DNA of 64,000 nucleotides from Kaiparowitsia implicata GSE-PSE-MK54-09C (GTDB taxonomy: Bacteria > Cyanobacteriota > Cyanobacteriia > Elainellales > Elainellaceae), in the NCBI GenBank assembly GCA_019359435.1, contig JAHHHI010000055.1:248001-312000 (forward strand), read 5' to 3'. Below, one piece after another: positions 1-8,959 of this stretch. The notes below the pieces were generated by a model. It did not search any database. It saw nothing but the letters and a program-made list of their open reading frames with translations, and had not been told where the DNA came from. How positions within the stretch are numbered: position 1 is the first letter of the stretch; each line of letters begins with the position of its first letter. A program made the translations under genes and the position numbers.

Positions 1-1266
1 AACCAGTACCCCAAGGTTAGCCATAGTTTTATTCGGCGTGAAATTGCGGCATTGGAAGCTCAGGGTATTCCGATCGCACGGTTTTCAATTCGGCCTTGCC
101 GAGAAGAACTAGTCGATGGGGAGGATCAGGCTGAAGCTGCAAAGACCCATGCCGTTTTAGATGCAGGAATTCCAGCTCTTTTATTCAGCGTTGCCATCGT
201 GGCGATCGCCCAGCCCCTGCAGATGGTTCGAGCGATAAAACTGGCTCTCCGGGTAGGGCGACGCTCTCAGCGAGGCGTGCTGCGGCATCTGTTCTATCTG
301 ATTGAAGCTTGCTATCTGCGGCGTGAATTTTCAGCGCGCGGTATTCGTCATGTCCACGCTCACTTTGGCACCAATTCCACGACTGTAGCCATGCTATGTC
401 GAACGCTAAGAGGCCCAACCTACAGCTTTACCGCCCATGGCCCTGAAGAGTTTGACATGCCCCTAACGCTCTCGTTGACTGACAAAATTGAGCAGGCTGC
501 GTTTGTTGTTGCGATTAGCTCTTTTGGCAAAAGCCAGCTATATCGCTGGTGCGATCGCTGTCATTGGTCAAAGATTCACATCGTCCGATGTGGTGTTGAC
601 GCTAAGTATCTAGGGACGACTCTCACCCCCGTTCCTGATACTCCCAATCTGGTCTGCATTGGTCGTCTATGTGAACAAAAGGGACATTTGCTGTTGCTAG
701 AGGCTGCTGCAAAGCTAGCTGCTCAGGGTGTTTTCTTCAGGTTATTGCTAGTCGGCGATGGCCCCCTTAGGGCAGATGTTGAAGCTTTGATTCAAGAACA
801 TCGCTTAGGTCAGCATGTGAACATCACCGGCTGGGCCAGTGGCTCACAAATCCAAGACTACTTGCTAAAGTCGCGTGCGATGGTATTGCCTAGCTTTGCC
901 GAGGGCTTACCCGTCGTCATTATGGAGGCGCTGGCCCTAGGGCGTCCTGTGATCAGCACCTATGTAGCGGGTATCCCAGAATTGGTTGAGCCAGGTAAAT
1001 GCGGCTGGCTAGTGCCACCGGGGTCTGTGGATGAGTTGGCGATCGCCATGCAGCAAGCTCTCACTACTCCCCAATCTCATTTGCAGAAGATGGGTGAGCA
1101 GGGACGGAAGCAAGCACTACAAAACCACAATATATCGAGTGAAGTGAAAACTCTTGCAGCGTTGTTTGCAAGTCAAATTCAAGCCAATATAACAGCACTG
1201 ATAACCCCTGCGATCGCTTTCAAAACGACTCAATCTCACGGGTCAGTTGAAGTGAAGAAAGTCTAG
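1..1266 (+). CDS. Glycosyltransferase family 4 (5'-truncated by window edge)
   Basis: The reading frame is open from base 1, so the true start lies upstream; about 421 residues are visible. The product looks like a retaining GT-B glycosyltransferase that moves a sugar from a nucleotide-sugar onto a growing surface polysaccharide at the cytoplasmic membrane face. Visible motifs are an N-domain AHFGTNST and FTAHGPEEFD, then the donor-binding GRLCEQKGH start of the C-domain, and the GT4 E-x7-E motif in FAEGLPVVIMEAL followed by a GIPEL stretch. It heads a same-strand cluster with a flippase 36 bp downstream. The acceptor and donor sugars cannot be told from sequence. The family call is firm; the biological role is inferred from the neighbours. 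Confidence 0.88.
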   Translation, partial: NQYPKVSHSFIRREIAALEAQGIPIARFSIRPCREELVDGEDQAEAAKTHAVLDAGIPALLFSVAIVAIAQPLQMVRAIKLALRVGRRSQRGVLRHLFYLIEACYLRREFSARGIRHVHAHFGTNSTTVAMLCRTLRGPTYSFTAHGPEEFDMPLTLSLTDKIEQAAFVVAISSFGKSQLYRWCDRCHWSKIHIVRCGVDAKYLGTTLTPVPDTPNLVCIGRLCEQKGHLLLLEAAAKLAAQGVFFRLLLVGDGPLRADVEALIQEHRLGQHVNITGWASGSQIQDYLLKSRAMVLPSFAEGLPVVIMEALALGRPVISTYVAGIPELVEPGKCGWLVPPGSVDELAIAMQQALTTPQSHLQKMGEQGRKQALQNHNISSEVKTLAALFASQIQANITALITPAIAFKTTQSHGSVEVKKV

Positions 1267-1302
1267 GTATCGCTAAAGCATTCTGCGTCAACAAGGTTAT
1301 TC

Positions 1303-2652
1303 ATGTCATCCACTACATCTCTTAATCGGCTAGCGGTCAACGGTACTATTTGGACCGTCATAGGATATGGACTCAGTCAAACTATTCGATTCGGTGGAAA
1401 CCTAGTTCTGACTAGACTACTGGCGCCCGAATTGTTTGGGCTCATGGCGCTAGCCAATGTTTTTGTGATTGGGTTACAGCTTTTCTCTGACGTTGGTATC
1501 GTACCCAGTATTATTCAAAACAAACACGGTGATGAGACACAATTCCTCAACACGGCCTGGACGATTCAGGTGATACGAGGGGTCGTTCTTTGGCTTGGCT
1601 GTTGCCTTATTGCCTATCCAGTCTCATTGTTTTATGAGGATGCCAGAATACTTTGGTTGCTACCTATTTTAGGCCTCTCATCAGTATTCAATGGATTCAA
1701 TTCAACTGCAATTGCTAGCATTAAACGGCGAGTAGATCTTGCAAGGAATGCAGGATTTGAAATATCTGTCCAGATTATTTCATTATCTGTTTTAATTATC
1801 TGGGCGTACTTTAGCCCGACTATCTATGCACTGGCCGGTAGTCATGCAGTTGGCGCATTGATTCGAACTGCCATGAGTTATGCCATCATCCCAGGCTATA
1901 AAAATTGGTTCGCTTGGAATAAAGACGCCTTGCGAGAACTCCTTTCATTTGGTCGATGGATTTTTCTATCGACGGCCATGACGTTTCTTGCCAGCCAAAC
2001 GGATCGCCTCATGCTCGGCAAACTTATTTCAATCGAAATGCTTGGAATTTATACCGTTGCTGCTACGTTAGCAGATATACCCAGGCAGGTAATTGGGATG
2101 CTGGGAAGTAATGTCATTTTCCCAATTGTCTCCCGTAGTGCAACAGCGCCGCGGCATGAACTAAGAGCCAAAATCTTAAAGAAGCGTTGGCTTTTGCTAA
2201 TGGCTGCACTAGTCATGCTCACGATTATGGTGTGTTTTGGCGATATTGTTATTCGCTTTCTCTACGATAGCCGCTATGGCCAAGCTGCTTGGATGTTTCC
2301 TGTAATTGCTCTTAGTCTTTGGCATACCGTGCTTTATAGCTCCATGAATCCCTGCTTAATGGGTATTGGTCGTCCAATTTATGGCGCAATTGGCAGCGCC
2401 ATAAAGTTTATTGTGCTTATAACAGGGCTACCCGTGAGCTATCAAATGTTTGGAGTTGCTGGAGTCATCGTTACAATCTCATACAGTGATTTGCCTGCCT
2501 ATCTTGTCACGACCTATGGCTTACAACGCGAAAAAATTGGCAACTTTTCTCAAGATGTAAAAGCAACTGGAATTTTCTTGTCCCTGTTAATAGCATCTCT
2601 GTTTATTAGATTCTCTCTAGGTCTGGGAACACCCTTAGACGGGCTTATGTAG
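1303..2652 (+). CDS. Wzx-like polysaccharide flippase (MOP superfamily)
   Basis: This 449-residue, strongly hydrophobic protein starts NRLAVNGTIWTVIGYGLSQ and has about a dozen apparent membrane segments, the pattern of polysaccharide exporters (RfbX/Wzx) of the MOP exporter superfamily. Such proteins flip undecaprenyl-diphosphate-linked repeat units from the cytoplasmic to the periplasmic leaflet. The N-terminal TRLLAPELFGLMALANVF region is typical of the family. The ATG at 1303 is preceded by a weak AAGG. It lies between a GT4 gene and a Wzy-like gene, the usual setting of a Wzx/Wzy-dependent pathway. The gene is AT-rich with no HIP1 octamer, unlike most of the window, so it may belong to an acquired variable block. 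Confidence 0.88.
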   Translation: MSSTTSLNRLAVNGTIWTVIGYGLSQTIRFGGNLVLTRLLAPELFGLMALANVFVIGLQLFSDVGIVPSIIQNKHGDETQFLNTAWTIQVIRGVVLWLGCCLIAYPVSLFYEDARILWLLPILGLSSVFNGFNSTAIASIKRRVDLARNAGFEISVQIISLSVLIIWAYFSPTIYALAGSHAVGALIRTAMSYAIIPGYKNWFAWNKDALRELLSFGRWIFLSTAMTFLASQTDRLMLGKLISIEMLGIYTVAATLADIPRQVIGMLGSNVIFPIVSRSATAPRHELRAKILKKRWLLLMAALVMLTIMVCFGDIVIRFLYDSRYGQAAWMFPVIALSLWHTVLYSSMNPCLMGIGRPIYGAIGSAIKFIVLITGLPVSYQMFGVAGVIVTISYSDLPAYLVTTYGLQREKIGNFSQDVKATGIFLSLLIASLFIRFSLGLGTPLDGLM

Positions 2653-2808
2653 TACTACTAAAATGTGATGGATAAGGCTAAAAATTTTGCAAGATTAAGA
2701 GGTTATTTCAAAAGTTAGATGAGTGAGTTTGTCTACCTCACTGTGCAACCTAGGTTGATCCTTTTAAACATTCTCTAAAAACATCCTTTGCGTAAGTAAA
2801 TTCTAATC

Positions 2809-4215
2809 ATGAGCCCTATTGTTTTCCTAGTAATGTTTGGCTGGATTCCAGCGGTGCTCTACCTTTTTTCTCGATTTCCCCCTCAAAAAGCAGTCGTAAT
2901 TAGCTTCGTGTTTGCCTGGTTATTCCTGCCAATGGCGGAAATAGTTTTACCCGGAATCCCAAACTATACAAAAATGTCGGCCACCTGTTATGGCGTTGTG
3001 TTGGCGACGTTTATCTTCGATAGCGATCGCTTCTCGACGTTTCAACCCAGATGGATTGATATTCCTATGACGCTGTGGTGCATAGCTCCACTCATTGCCT
3101 CAATTAGCAATAACTTAGGCCTATATGATGGCGTATCTGCGGTCTTGACTCAGAGTGTTTCGTGGGGACTTCCCTATTTCTTAGGGCGGCTGTATCTAGG
3201 CAATCTAAGTGGAGCAAAACACTTGGCGACTGCAGTTTTTGTAGGTGGTTTGGCCTATATGCCCTTATGCCTACTAGAAACAAGAATCAGCCCACAGTTA
3301 CATCGATTAGTGTATGGATATCACGCCTTTGCTGACTTTTCGCAAAGCATGCGATATGGCGGATATCGTCCAACTGTGTTTATGCAACATGGATTAGCTG
3401 TAGGTGTCTGGATGATGGCAGCTACTCTGGCCGGCATCTGGTTTTGGCATACAGGTGTAATCAAAAAAGTTGGCGGCTATAAGCTGAAGGTGTTAGTGCC
3501 AGCACTATTCATCACTTTTTTCTTGTGCAAATCTACTGGTGCATATATTCTTTTGCTTGTCGGTGTCTTAATATTATTTATGGCAAAGTACTTACGAACT
3601 CCCTTACTTCTAATCGTAATTATTGGCTTTATCTGTTTCTATTTAAATCTTGGCATTAGTGGTGTGATTACACCAGAGGTGCGTGAGGGAATTCGCATTC
3701 AGTTAACCCAAGTCCTCGATGAAGAACGCGCTGGCTCACTTGACTTTCGACTTGCTAATGAAGAAATCTTAAGTGAAAAGGCTAGGGAAAGAATGCTTTT
3801 TGGTTGGGGTGGATGGGGGCGCGCCCGCGTTTATAACGATGAAGGTGAAGATATCTCCGTTACAGATAGTTTGTGGATTATCGCTTACGGCAACTATGGT
3901 GTGTTTGGGTTAAGTAGCCTTACGGCATCTATGTTAGTACCTGCTGCACTTTTTGCATTTATGGCATATCCAGTGCGCCTATGGGCTCACCCTCAGGTTG
4001 CTTCTGCTGCAGTGCTTGTTGTTGTCGTGACGCTGTTTATGTTGGACTGCGTTCTAAATGCGATGCCTAATCCTGTGTTTACTCTAGCAAGCGGCTCTAT
4101 TTCTGGTCTTGTGGTTAACCCAACGCCATTGAAACGGCGCCAACCAAAGTCTCGGTGTCTCCATGCTCACACAGCATATCCAGTCAAAGCAGCCCAGGTG
4201 GCAATCTCAAAATAA
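2809..4215 (+). CDS. Wzy-like O-antigen/exopolysaccharide polymerase or ligase
   Basis: This 468-residue polytopic membrane protein has roughly ten hydrophobic segments and one long hydrophilic loop (about residues 285-355) rich in charged residues, containing FRLANEEIL and LFGWGGWGR. That layout (many membrane spans with one large periplasmic loop late in the protein) is typical of Wzy polymerases and WaaL-type ligases, which share little primary sequence. With a Wzx-like gene just upstream, a polymerase joining lipid-linked repeat units in the periplasm is most likely; a ligase is the alternative. The start is ATG at 2809 with no strong ribosome binding site. It contains a single HIP1 octamer (3023) and has AT-rich codons, as in the preceding gene. 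Confidence 0.75.
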   Translation: MSPIVFLVMFGWIPAVLYLFSRFPPQKAVVISFVFAWLFLPMAEIVLPGIPNYTKMSATCYGVVLATFIFDSDRFSTFQPRWIDIPMTLWCIAPLIASISNNLGLYDGVSAVLTQSVSWGLPYFLGRLYLGNLSGAKHLATAVFVGGLAYMPLCLLETRISPQLHRLVYGYHAFADFSQSMRYGGYRPTVFMQHGLAVGVWMMAATLAGIWFWHTGVIKKVGGYKLKVLVPALFITFFLCKSTGAYILLLVGVLILFMAKYLRTPLLLIVIIGFICFYLNLGISGVITPEVREGIRIQLTQVLDEERAGSLDFRLANEEILSEKARERMLFGWGGWGRARVYNDEGEDISVTDSLWIIAYGNYGVFGLSSLTASMLVPAALFAFMAYPVRLWAHPQVASAAVLVVVVTLFMLDCVLNAMPNPVFTLASGSISGLVVNPTPLKRRQPKSRCLHAHTAYPVKAAQVAISK

Positions 4216-4392
4216 ACTATGATGATTGGCGTATACCAATTCTTCCAGTTGCTCATATGTAATATCTTTGAAACGTGCTTTAGGAGAATGTCTCAAAGAT
4301 ATTTGTAGTTGCCAATTGGAGCAATGATAAGGTTCTAACTTATGAATGATTAAAGCATTAAAAGTTAGTGCGATCTCCTTTAAAAACTCCAT
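4207..4392 (-). CDS. Possible small hypothetical protein or remnant
   Basis: An open frame on the minus strand runs from an ATG at 4392 (or a TTG at 4431) to a stop inside the tail of the convergent polymerase gene, giving 61 or 74 residues. The translation (EFLKEIALTFNALIIHKLE then QLQISLRHSPKARFKDI) has a mixed, soluble, protein-like composition, which is why it is listed. There is no ribosome binding site and I recognise no family. It could be the tail of a lost gene or chance coding. Nothing around it supports expression. Confidence 0.25.
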   Translation of the reverse strand: MEFLKEIALTFNALIIHKLEPYHCSNWQLQISLRHSPKARFKDITYEQLEELVYANHHSLF

Positions 4393-4666
4393 AACTAAGT
4401 TTGCAGGAGAGGATTTGAGCAGTGGCGTCAAGTGTTTCTACCCGATACGTTCTTAGTTTTCATAAACGCTATCTCTAATCTGGCTATGTCGCTGTGATAG
4501 AGGCTGTGAGGAATGGCTAACGTAGAAGTATACTCCCGAGGCTAATGAATTTATCGATAGGAGTAATCGTATTTCGGGCATTCTAAAAGAGTCGGCATTC
4601 TGGATTCTCACAAGCTATTTAGGGCATCAGTTGATTGGTTTGGTTCAGAAACGGAGTCCAATATTC
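4393..4666. other. Intergenic stretch inside the polysaccharide cluster
   Basis: Low-GC sequence between the polymerase and the next glycosyltransferase. At 4514 there is a ten-codon frame beginning MANVEVYSR that stops at once; it resembles the start of a glutaredoxin but nothing follows. No hairpin or promoter is convincing. It may be scar sequence from past gene exchange. Confidence 0.4.
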
Positions 4667-5926
4667 ATGGTAGATTCTCCACGCATTATCTATATGGCCG
4701 GATTTGGAGAGGTTATGGGTACCTACCAATACTGGAGTAAGGGAGAAGATGATCCCTCTCAAGTATCTGTCACGTACTCCGGGCAGTTTTATGATGTGTG
4801 CCGAGCAATTGATGCTAAAGCCTTAGTCATCGCGTTCAATGAGAGAAAAATGCGATTTCATGATGAGGCATTCACTATTGAATACTGGCGTCTGCTAACG
4901 CCTTCGGTCTCTGCGCTCACATATCACCTGAATTTAGTTTGGAATAGCTTTCGCCTGATTTTCTCGGCTCTCAAATTTAGAGCCAGTGTGGTGGTCGTAG
5001 CTGATGGTACAGTTCATTGGTTTCTGATGGCTGTTCTTCCCTTGATTGGAATTCAAGTTATCCCTTCCTTGCATTGTGTGTTGTGGCGCAAATTTACACC
5101 ACTGACTCAACGCAAAAAGATCATTTTAGGACTAGGACGGCATTTGTTTTCTAAACAGTGTTTAGCAACGTTGGTTGTATCAGATGAAATTGCTGACCAA
5201 GTACAGGAATTTACTGGAGCCCAGCATCAGCCTATTCTTCGCTTTAGCCCAATTTATAGAAGGCAGCAGTTTCAAAGTATCCCTTCGCCTAATGATGTGC
5301 GATCGCCCTTTCGAGTTCTCTATGTAGGGCGTGTCGAAGCCAATAAGGGAGTATTTGACTTACTTGATATGGCCGGTATTTTGCGGGAGCGAGGTCGCAC
5401 AGACATTGTATTCGATCTGTGTGGTAAGGGGACAGCACTTACACAACTGCGAGAGGCGGCAGCACATGCAGGCCTTGAGGCATCGTTTCGATGTCATGGG
5501 CATTGCAATAAAGAAGTCATGCGGTCCATGTTTAGTCAATCACACGTGGTAATTGTGCCAACCAAGCCGGACTTTGTTGAGGGCTTCAATAAGGTGGTTG
5601 TAGAGGGAATTCTTTCTGCCCGGCCAGTCATTACGTCTGCTGTATGTCCTGCACTTTCCTATGTGAAGGAGGGCGTTGTTGAGGCGATCGCCGATGATAT
5701 CGAGTCTTACATTGACAGCATTTTGAAATTATGTGATCAGTTAGATTTCTATGCCGAAAAAGTTCGGAATTGTTATGCATTGCAGGATCAGTTCTATGAT
5801 GATTCAGCTAGCTGGGGCACGATACTAGCATCTATCCTCACAGAATTCAAAACTCAGTCGAGGTCTGCAATTAAACCTGCTGTAAAGGGATCAGGCAAGT
5901 ATGCCAGCTTGCAGTCGAGCAAGTAG
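4667..5926 (+). CDS. Glycosyltransferase family 4
   Basis: Predicted GT-B glycosyltransferase of about 419 residues from the ATG at 4667 (MVDSPRIIYMAGFGEVMGT); a TTG at 4631 would add twelve unconvincing residues. The C-terminal domain carries the donor-site start VLYVGRVEANKGV, then DLCGKGTAL, and an acidic pair in PTKPDFVEGFNKVVVEGIL that fits the E-x7-E motif of GT4. The N-domain is divergent, as expected where acceptor specificity lies. It is part of the same-strand polysaccharide cluster. Two HIP1 octamers occur late in the gene (5299, 5684). The sugar transferred is unknown. Confidence 0.82.
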   Translation: MVDSPRIIYMAGFGEVMGTYQYWSKGEDDPSQVSVTYSGQFYDVCRAIDAKALVIAFNERKMRFHDEAFTIEYWRLLTPSVSALTYHLNLVWNSFRLIFSALKFRASVVVVADGTVHWFLMAVLPLIGIQVIPSLHCVLWRKFTPLTQRKKIILGLGRHLFSKQCLATLVVSDEIADQVQEFTGAQHQPILRFSPIYRRQQFQSIPSPNDVRSPFRVLYVGRVEANKGVFDLLDMAGILRERGRTDIVFDLCGKGTALTQLREAAAHAGLEASFRCHGHCNKEVMRSMFSQSHVVIVPTKPDFVEGFNKVVVEGILSARPVITSAVCPALSYVKEGVVEAIADDIESYIDSILKLCDQLDFYAEKVRNCYALQDQFYDDSASWGTILASILTEFKTQSRSAIKPAVKGSGKYASLQSSK

Positions 5927-6075
5927 TAGCGCCATTGAGGGTATTTAGAAATTTCTTGGTTTTAAGCTGCTGAGCCCCACATTCCGTTTATTTAATTCGC
6001 CCTTCATCTTTGCGCATTAAAGAGAGTCATCTACCAACTCATGTAACTTTAAATGTATCTAGGACATTATTTGTC

Positions 6076-7065
6076 ATGTCTCATAGTCCTCAAACAACCT
6101 TTGTCTGCTGTGTAGAATCGGGTTGGTTAGAGCAGCAAACTATTCGAATGATTGAAAGCCTAAGACGATGGGGAGGTTGCTTTTCTGATGCACCCGTATA
6201 TGCGGTGACTCCACGGTTTGGGCCTCCGTTGGCACGTTCTACACATGCTGCTTTCGAACGGTTAGATGTTAACCCTCTTCGATTTCAGGCTAACAACCGC
6301 TACGCCTGGAAAAGCTTCTTGAATAAGCACTATGCTATAGCGGCAGTTGAAGAAATTTGCGGTACAACGTTTGTGGGTTGGTTAGACAGTGATTTGCTCA
6401 TTGTAGGTGAACCATCAGACCTTCAGCTTACAGATGAGGAAGATTTTGTCGCCTGTGCGCCAGATAAAAACATTGGCGTTAGCAGCTCTCATGATCCCTC
6501 TTATCCCTATTGGGCTGTAGCTTGTGAAACACTGGGGATGAATATTGAAGAATTCCCCTGGGTTATAACCCATCGAGAACAGGCTCGTATTCGCATGTAT
6601 TGGAATAGTGGAGTGTTTGTATATCGGCGATCAACAGGATTTGCAAAGCCACATCTAAACATGACATTGCAGTTAATGGACGCTCATTTAGCATCTAAAC
6701 ATGCTGGGGTATTTTTTACTCAGCATACATTAGGTATGGCGGTGCTAAATATGGGGTTGCGATGGCGGGCGCTGCCCCACTCTCATAATTATGGGTTGGG
6801 TAGCAAAACCTATGATCTGTGGAATGATCCTAGTAAAATTCAAGCCGCCAAAATTTTGCACTACCACGATGCAATGTGGCCCAATTTTTGGGAAACGTTG
6901 CTGGAGAGTCTAGCGCCTCAACATCCTTTAGTGGTTGACTGGCTAAGAGATCTGGGGCCTATTAGCAATCAATCTCCGATTCAATGGCGCTTGATGTCGA
7001 AAGCCTTACAAACGTTAAGGAAGCAAAAGTCAACGGATTATCAGAATTTGTGTCGGGTGGTTTAA
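6076..7065 (+). CDS. Putative GT-A-like glycosyltransferase of unknown family
   Basis: About 329 residues from the ATG at 6076 (MSHSPQTTFVCCVESGW); a TTG at 6010 would extend it by 22 residues. I do not recognise a named family. It has features of a nucleotide-sugar transferase: an N-terminal beta-strand start TTFVCCVESGWLEQQ, a GWLDSDLLIV segment that looks like a DxD metal/nucleotide-sugar motif, YWNSGVFVYRR, and a late LHYHDAMWPNFW. The gene sits inside the glycosyltransferase cluster, so a role in assembling or modifying the repeat unit is likely but inferred. It has no HIP1 octamer over about 1 kb, which fits foreign origin. A non-catalytic polysaccharide-modifying role cannot be excluded. 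Confidence 0.6.
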   Translation: MSHSPQTTFVCCVESGWLEQQTIRMIESLRRWGGCFSDAPVYAVTPRFGPPLARSTHAAFERLDVNPLRFQANNRYAWKSFLNKHYAIAAVEEICGTTFVGWLDSDLLIVGEPSDLQLTDEEDFVACAPDKNIGVSSSHDPSYPYWAVACETLGMNIEEFPWVITHREQARIRMYWNSGVFVYRRSTGFAKPHLNMTLQLMDAHLASKHAGVFFTQHTLGMAVLNMGLRWRALPHSHNYGLGSKTYDLWNDPSKIQAAKILHYHDAMWPNFWETLLESLAPQHPLVVDWLRDLGPISNQSPIQWRLMSKALQTLRKQKSTDYQNLCRVV

Positions 7066-7143
7066 TTTACGGGAACTGTAGAGGAAGGTTGATTTACAGG
7101 CTTCTTGTGCCAGCGTCAGATTGATCCATCTAAGAAACATCTT

Positions 7144-8154
7144 ATGGTTGACTCCGTTCAAACAACAACATCTTGTTCTCTGTTAGTAGTGGTTCTAAAC
7201 TACCGCACGCCAGAGTTAACAATTGACTGCTTGCGATCGCTCACCGACGAGGTTGCAGCTATCCCCAACATTCAAGTCGTCGTGACTGATAACGATTCGG
7301 GAGACGGCTCGGTCGAAAAAATCGAAGCGGCGATCGCCCATGAAAACTGGGGCAGTTGGGTCAAACTGATGCCTCTTGGGCACAATGGCGGCTTTGCTTA
7401 CGGCAATAACGCAGCCATTCGTCCGCTGTTGCTCAATGCAGCTTTGCCACCGTATGTGCTGCTGCTCAATCCAGATACGGTTGTGCGCCCCCAGGCCATT
7501 ATTACCCTCGTCAATTTTATGGAAGCAAACCCAAGGGTAGGGATTGCTGGCAGTCGCCTAGAAGATCCAGACGCGACGCCTCAATGCTCTGCTTTTCGCT
7601 TTCACACCCTGTTTAGTGAATTGGACGGTAGCTTACGGATTGGCCTCATCACGCAGCTACTCTCTCGATGGGTGGTTGCGCCACCCGTGATGGATACCCA
7701 TCATCAAACCGATTGGGTGGCGGGTGCCAGTATGATCATTCGCCGTGAAGTATTCGAGGCGGTTGGCCTGATGGATGAGGAATACTTCATGTATTACGAA
7801 GAAATGGACTATTGCTTACAAGCCAATCGCGCTGGATGGAACTGCTGGTATGTACCGACGAGTCACGTGGTGCATCTGGTCGGCCAAAGCTCTGGTGTGA
7901 CTGACACCAAACGCCCAGCCAAGCGCAGACCCCAGTACTGGTTCGACTCTCGGCGTCGATATTTTCTAAAGAACTATGGCTGGCTGTATACACTCCTCTG
8001 TGATGCAGTGTGGACCCTTGGATTTATCACATGGCGACTGCGGCGAATCATTCAGCGTAAGCCCGATTCCGATCCACCCCAAATGCTGCGCGACTTCTTG
8101 CGCAACAGTGTACTCATGCGGGGCGTCTTAGTTCGCCCTGCAAAATGCAGTTAG
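7144..8154 (+). CDS. Glycosyltransferase family 2, rhamnosyltransferase-like
   Basis: About 336 residues from the ATG at 7144 (MVDSVQTTTS); a TTG at 7105 is the upstream alternative. It shows the GT2 GT-A fold pattern: VVLNYRTPELTIDC at the N-terminus, VTDNDSGDGS, GHNGGFAYGNN, the NPD metal motif in LLLNPDTVV, WVAGASMIIRR, and MDEEYFMYYEEMDYC with the acidic catalytic-loop residues. This arrangement is typical of dTDP-rhamnosyl transferases of the WbbL kind, and the rmlABCD genes downstream would supply dTDP-L-rhamnose. Its stop overlaps the next open frame by ten bases. From this gene on HIP1 octamers become common again. Rhamnose specificity is inferred from context. Confidence 0.85.
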   Translation: MVDSVQTTTSCSLLVVVLNYRTPELTIDCLRSLTDEVAAIPNIQVVVTDNDSGDGSVEKIEAAIAHENWGSWVKLMPLGHNGGFAYGNNAAIRPLLLNAALPPYVLLLNPDTVVRPQAIITLVNFMEANPRVGIAGSRLEDPDATPQCSAFRFHTLFSELDGSLRIGLITQLLSRWVVAPPVMDTHHQTDWVAGASMIIRREVFEAVGLMDEEYFMYYEEMDYCLQANRAGWNCWYVPTSHVVHLVGQSSGVTDTKRPAKRRPQYWFDSRRRYFLKNYGWLYTLLCDAVWTLGFITWRLRRIIQRKPDSDPPQMLRDFLRNSVLMRGVLVRPAKCS

Positions 8155-8207
8155 CGGGTCTGCACGATTCAGAGGTATTTGCTCAACGCGCTTACAAGGA
8201 GAGACCG

Positions 8208-8765
8208 ATGGTCGCATCAGAACAGGCCACCCCATTGACATCACCCGTATCAGCAGACTCGCTCACCCTATGGCAACAAATTCAGGAAGATTGGGTTGCC
8301 CATGGGCACGATTGGACGAAGCCTGGATTTCGTGCCGTGGCTGTTCAGCGCTTTGGCGTATGGCGAATGACGATTCGACCTAAAGCCCTGCGGGCACCCT
8401 TCAGCATGCTGTATCGTGCGCTATATCGAAAGGTTCGCAATACGTATGGCATTGATCTGCCCTATACCGTTAAGCTGGGTCGCCGCGTGGTGATTGAGCA
8501 TCAGGGGGCCATCATCGTGCATGGGCATTGCACTCTAGGCGATGACTGCATCATTCGACAGGGGGTGACCCTGGGCAATCGTCACCTTGACCGTCCGCTG
8601 GAAGCGCCTCAACTGGGTGATCGGGTTAATGTCGGCGCGGGCGCCAAAATCTTGGGGGGCGTTACGCTGGGAGACGATGTGAACATTGGCGCGAATGCGG
8701 TCGTTCTTACTGATATCTCCGCTGGTAAAACTGCAGTCGGCATCCCGGCCAAAATTATTAATTAG
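8208..8765 (+). CDS. Serine-acetyltransferase-like hexapeptide O-acetyltransferase
   Basis: The 185-residue product from the ATG at 8208 is preceded by a good ribosome site (AAGGAGAG), so this start is preferred over the ATG at 8145, which overlaps the previous gene. The C-terminal half has left-handed beta-helix hexapeptide repeats (GHCTLGDDCIIRQGVTLG, LGDRVNVGAGAKILGGVTLG) and ends with the GIPAKII cap seen in CysE/EpsC-type enzymes. The likely reaction is acetyl transfer from acetyl-CoA to a hydroxyl. In a polysaccharide cluster this is probably O-acetylation of a sugar rather than cysteine synthesis. A second serine acetyltransferase elsewhere in the genome would be expected for cysteine. 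Confidence 0.78.
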   Translation: MVASEQATPLTSPVSADSLTLWQQIQEDWVAHGHDWTKPGFRAVAVQRFGVWRMTIRPKALRAPFSMLYRALYRKVRNTYGIDLPYTVKLGRRVVIEHQGAIIVHGHCTLGDDCIIRQGVTLGNRHLDRPLEAPQLGDRVNVGAGAKILGGVTLGDDVNIGANAVVLTDISAGKTAVGIPAKIIN

Positions 8766-8959
8766 AGGTTGCTAATTGATGGGTAGAGCGATCGCCTCAA
8801 TGAGCTCGCTCTAATCCCGTAAGTTACAGACTGCAACAATGCGGGCACTCTAAAAGCATAGTTGAAATCGCTACAGTGCCTGCGTTTCTGGCTCTGCGCA
8901 TGGGTGGTACGCCTTGTCATAGTACTGAGATCAATAGAATCTCGTTGAGAGAGACTGAA

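Noticed and set aside
4514-4546. Start of a glutaredoxin-like gene (MANVEVYSR)
   Set aside because: It ends after ten codons and no thioredoxin-fold CPFC motif follows in any frame.
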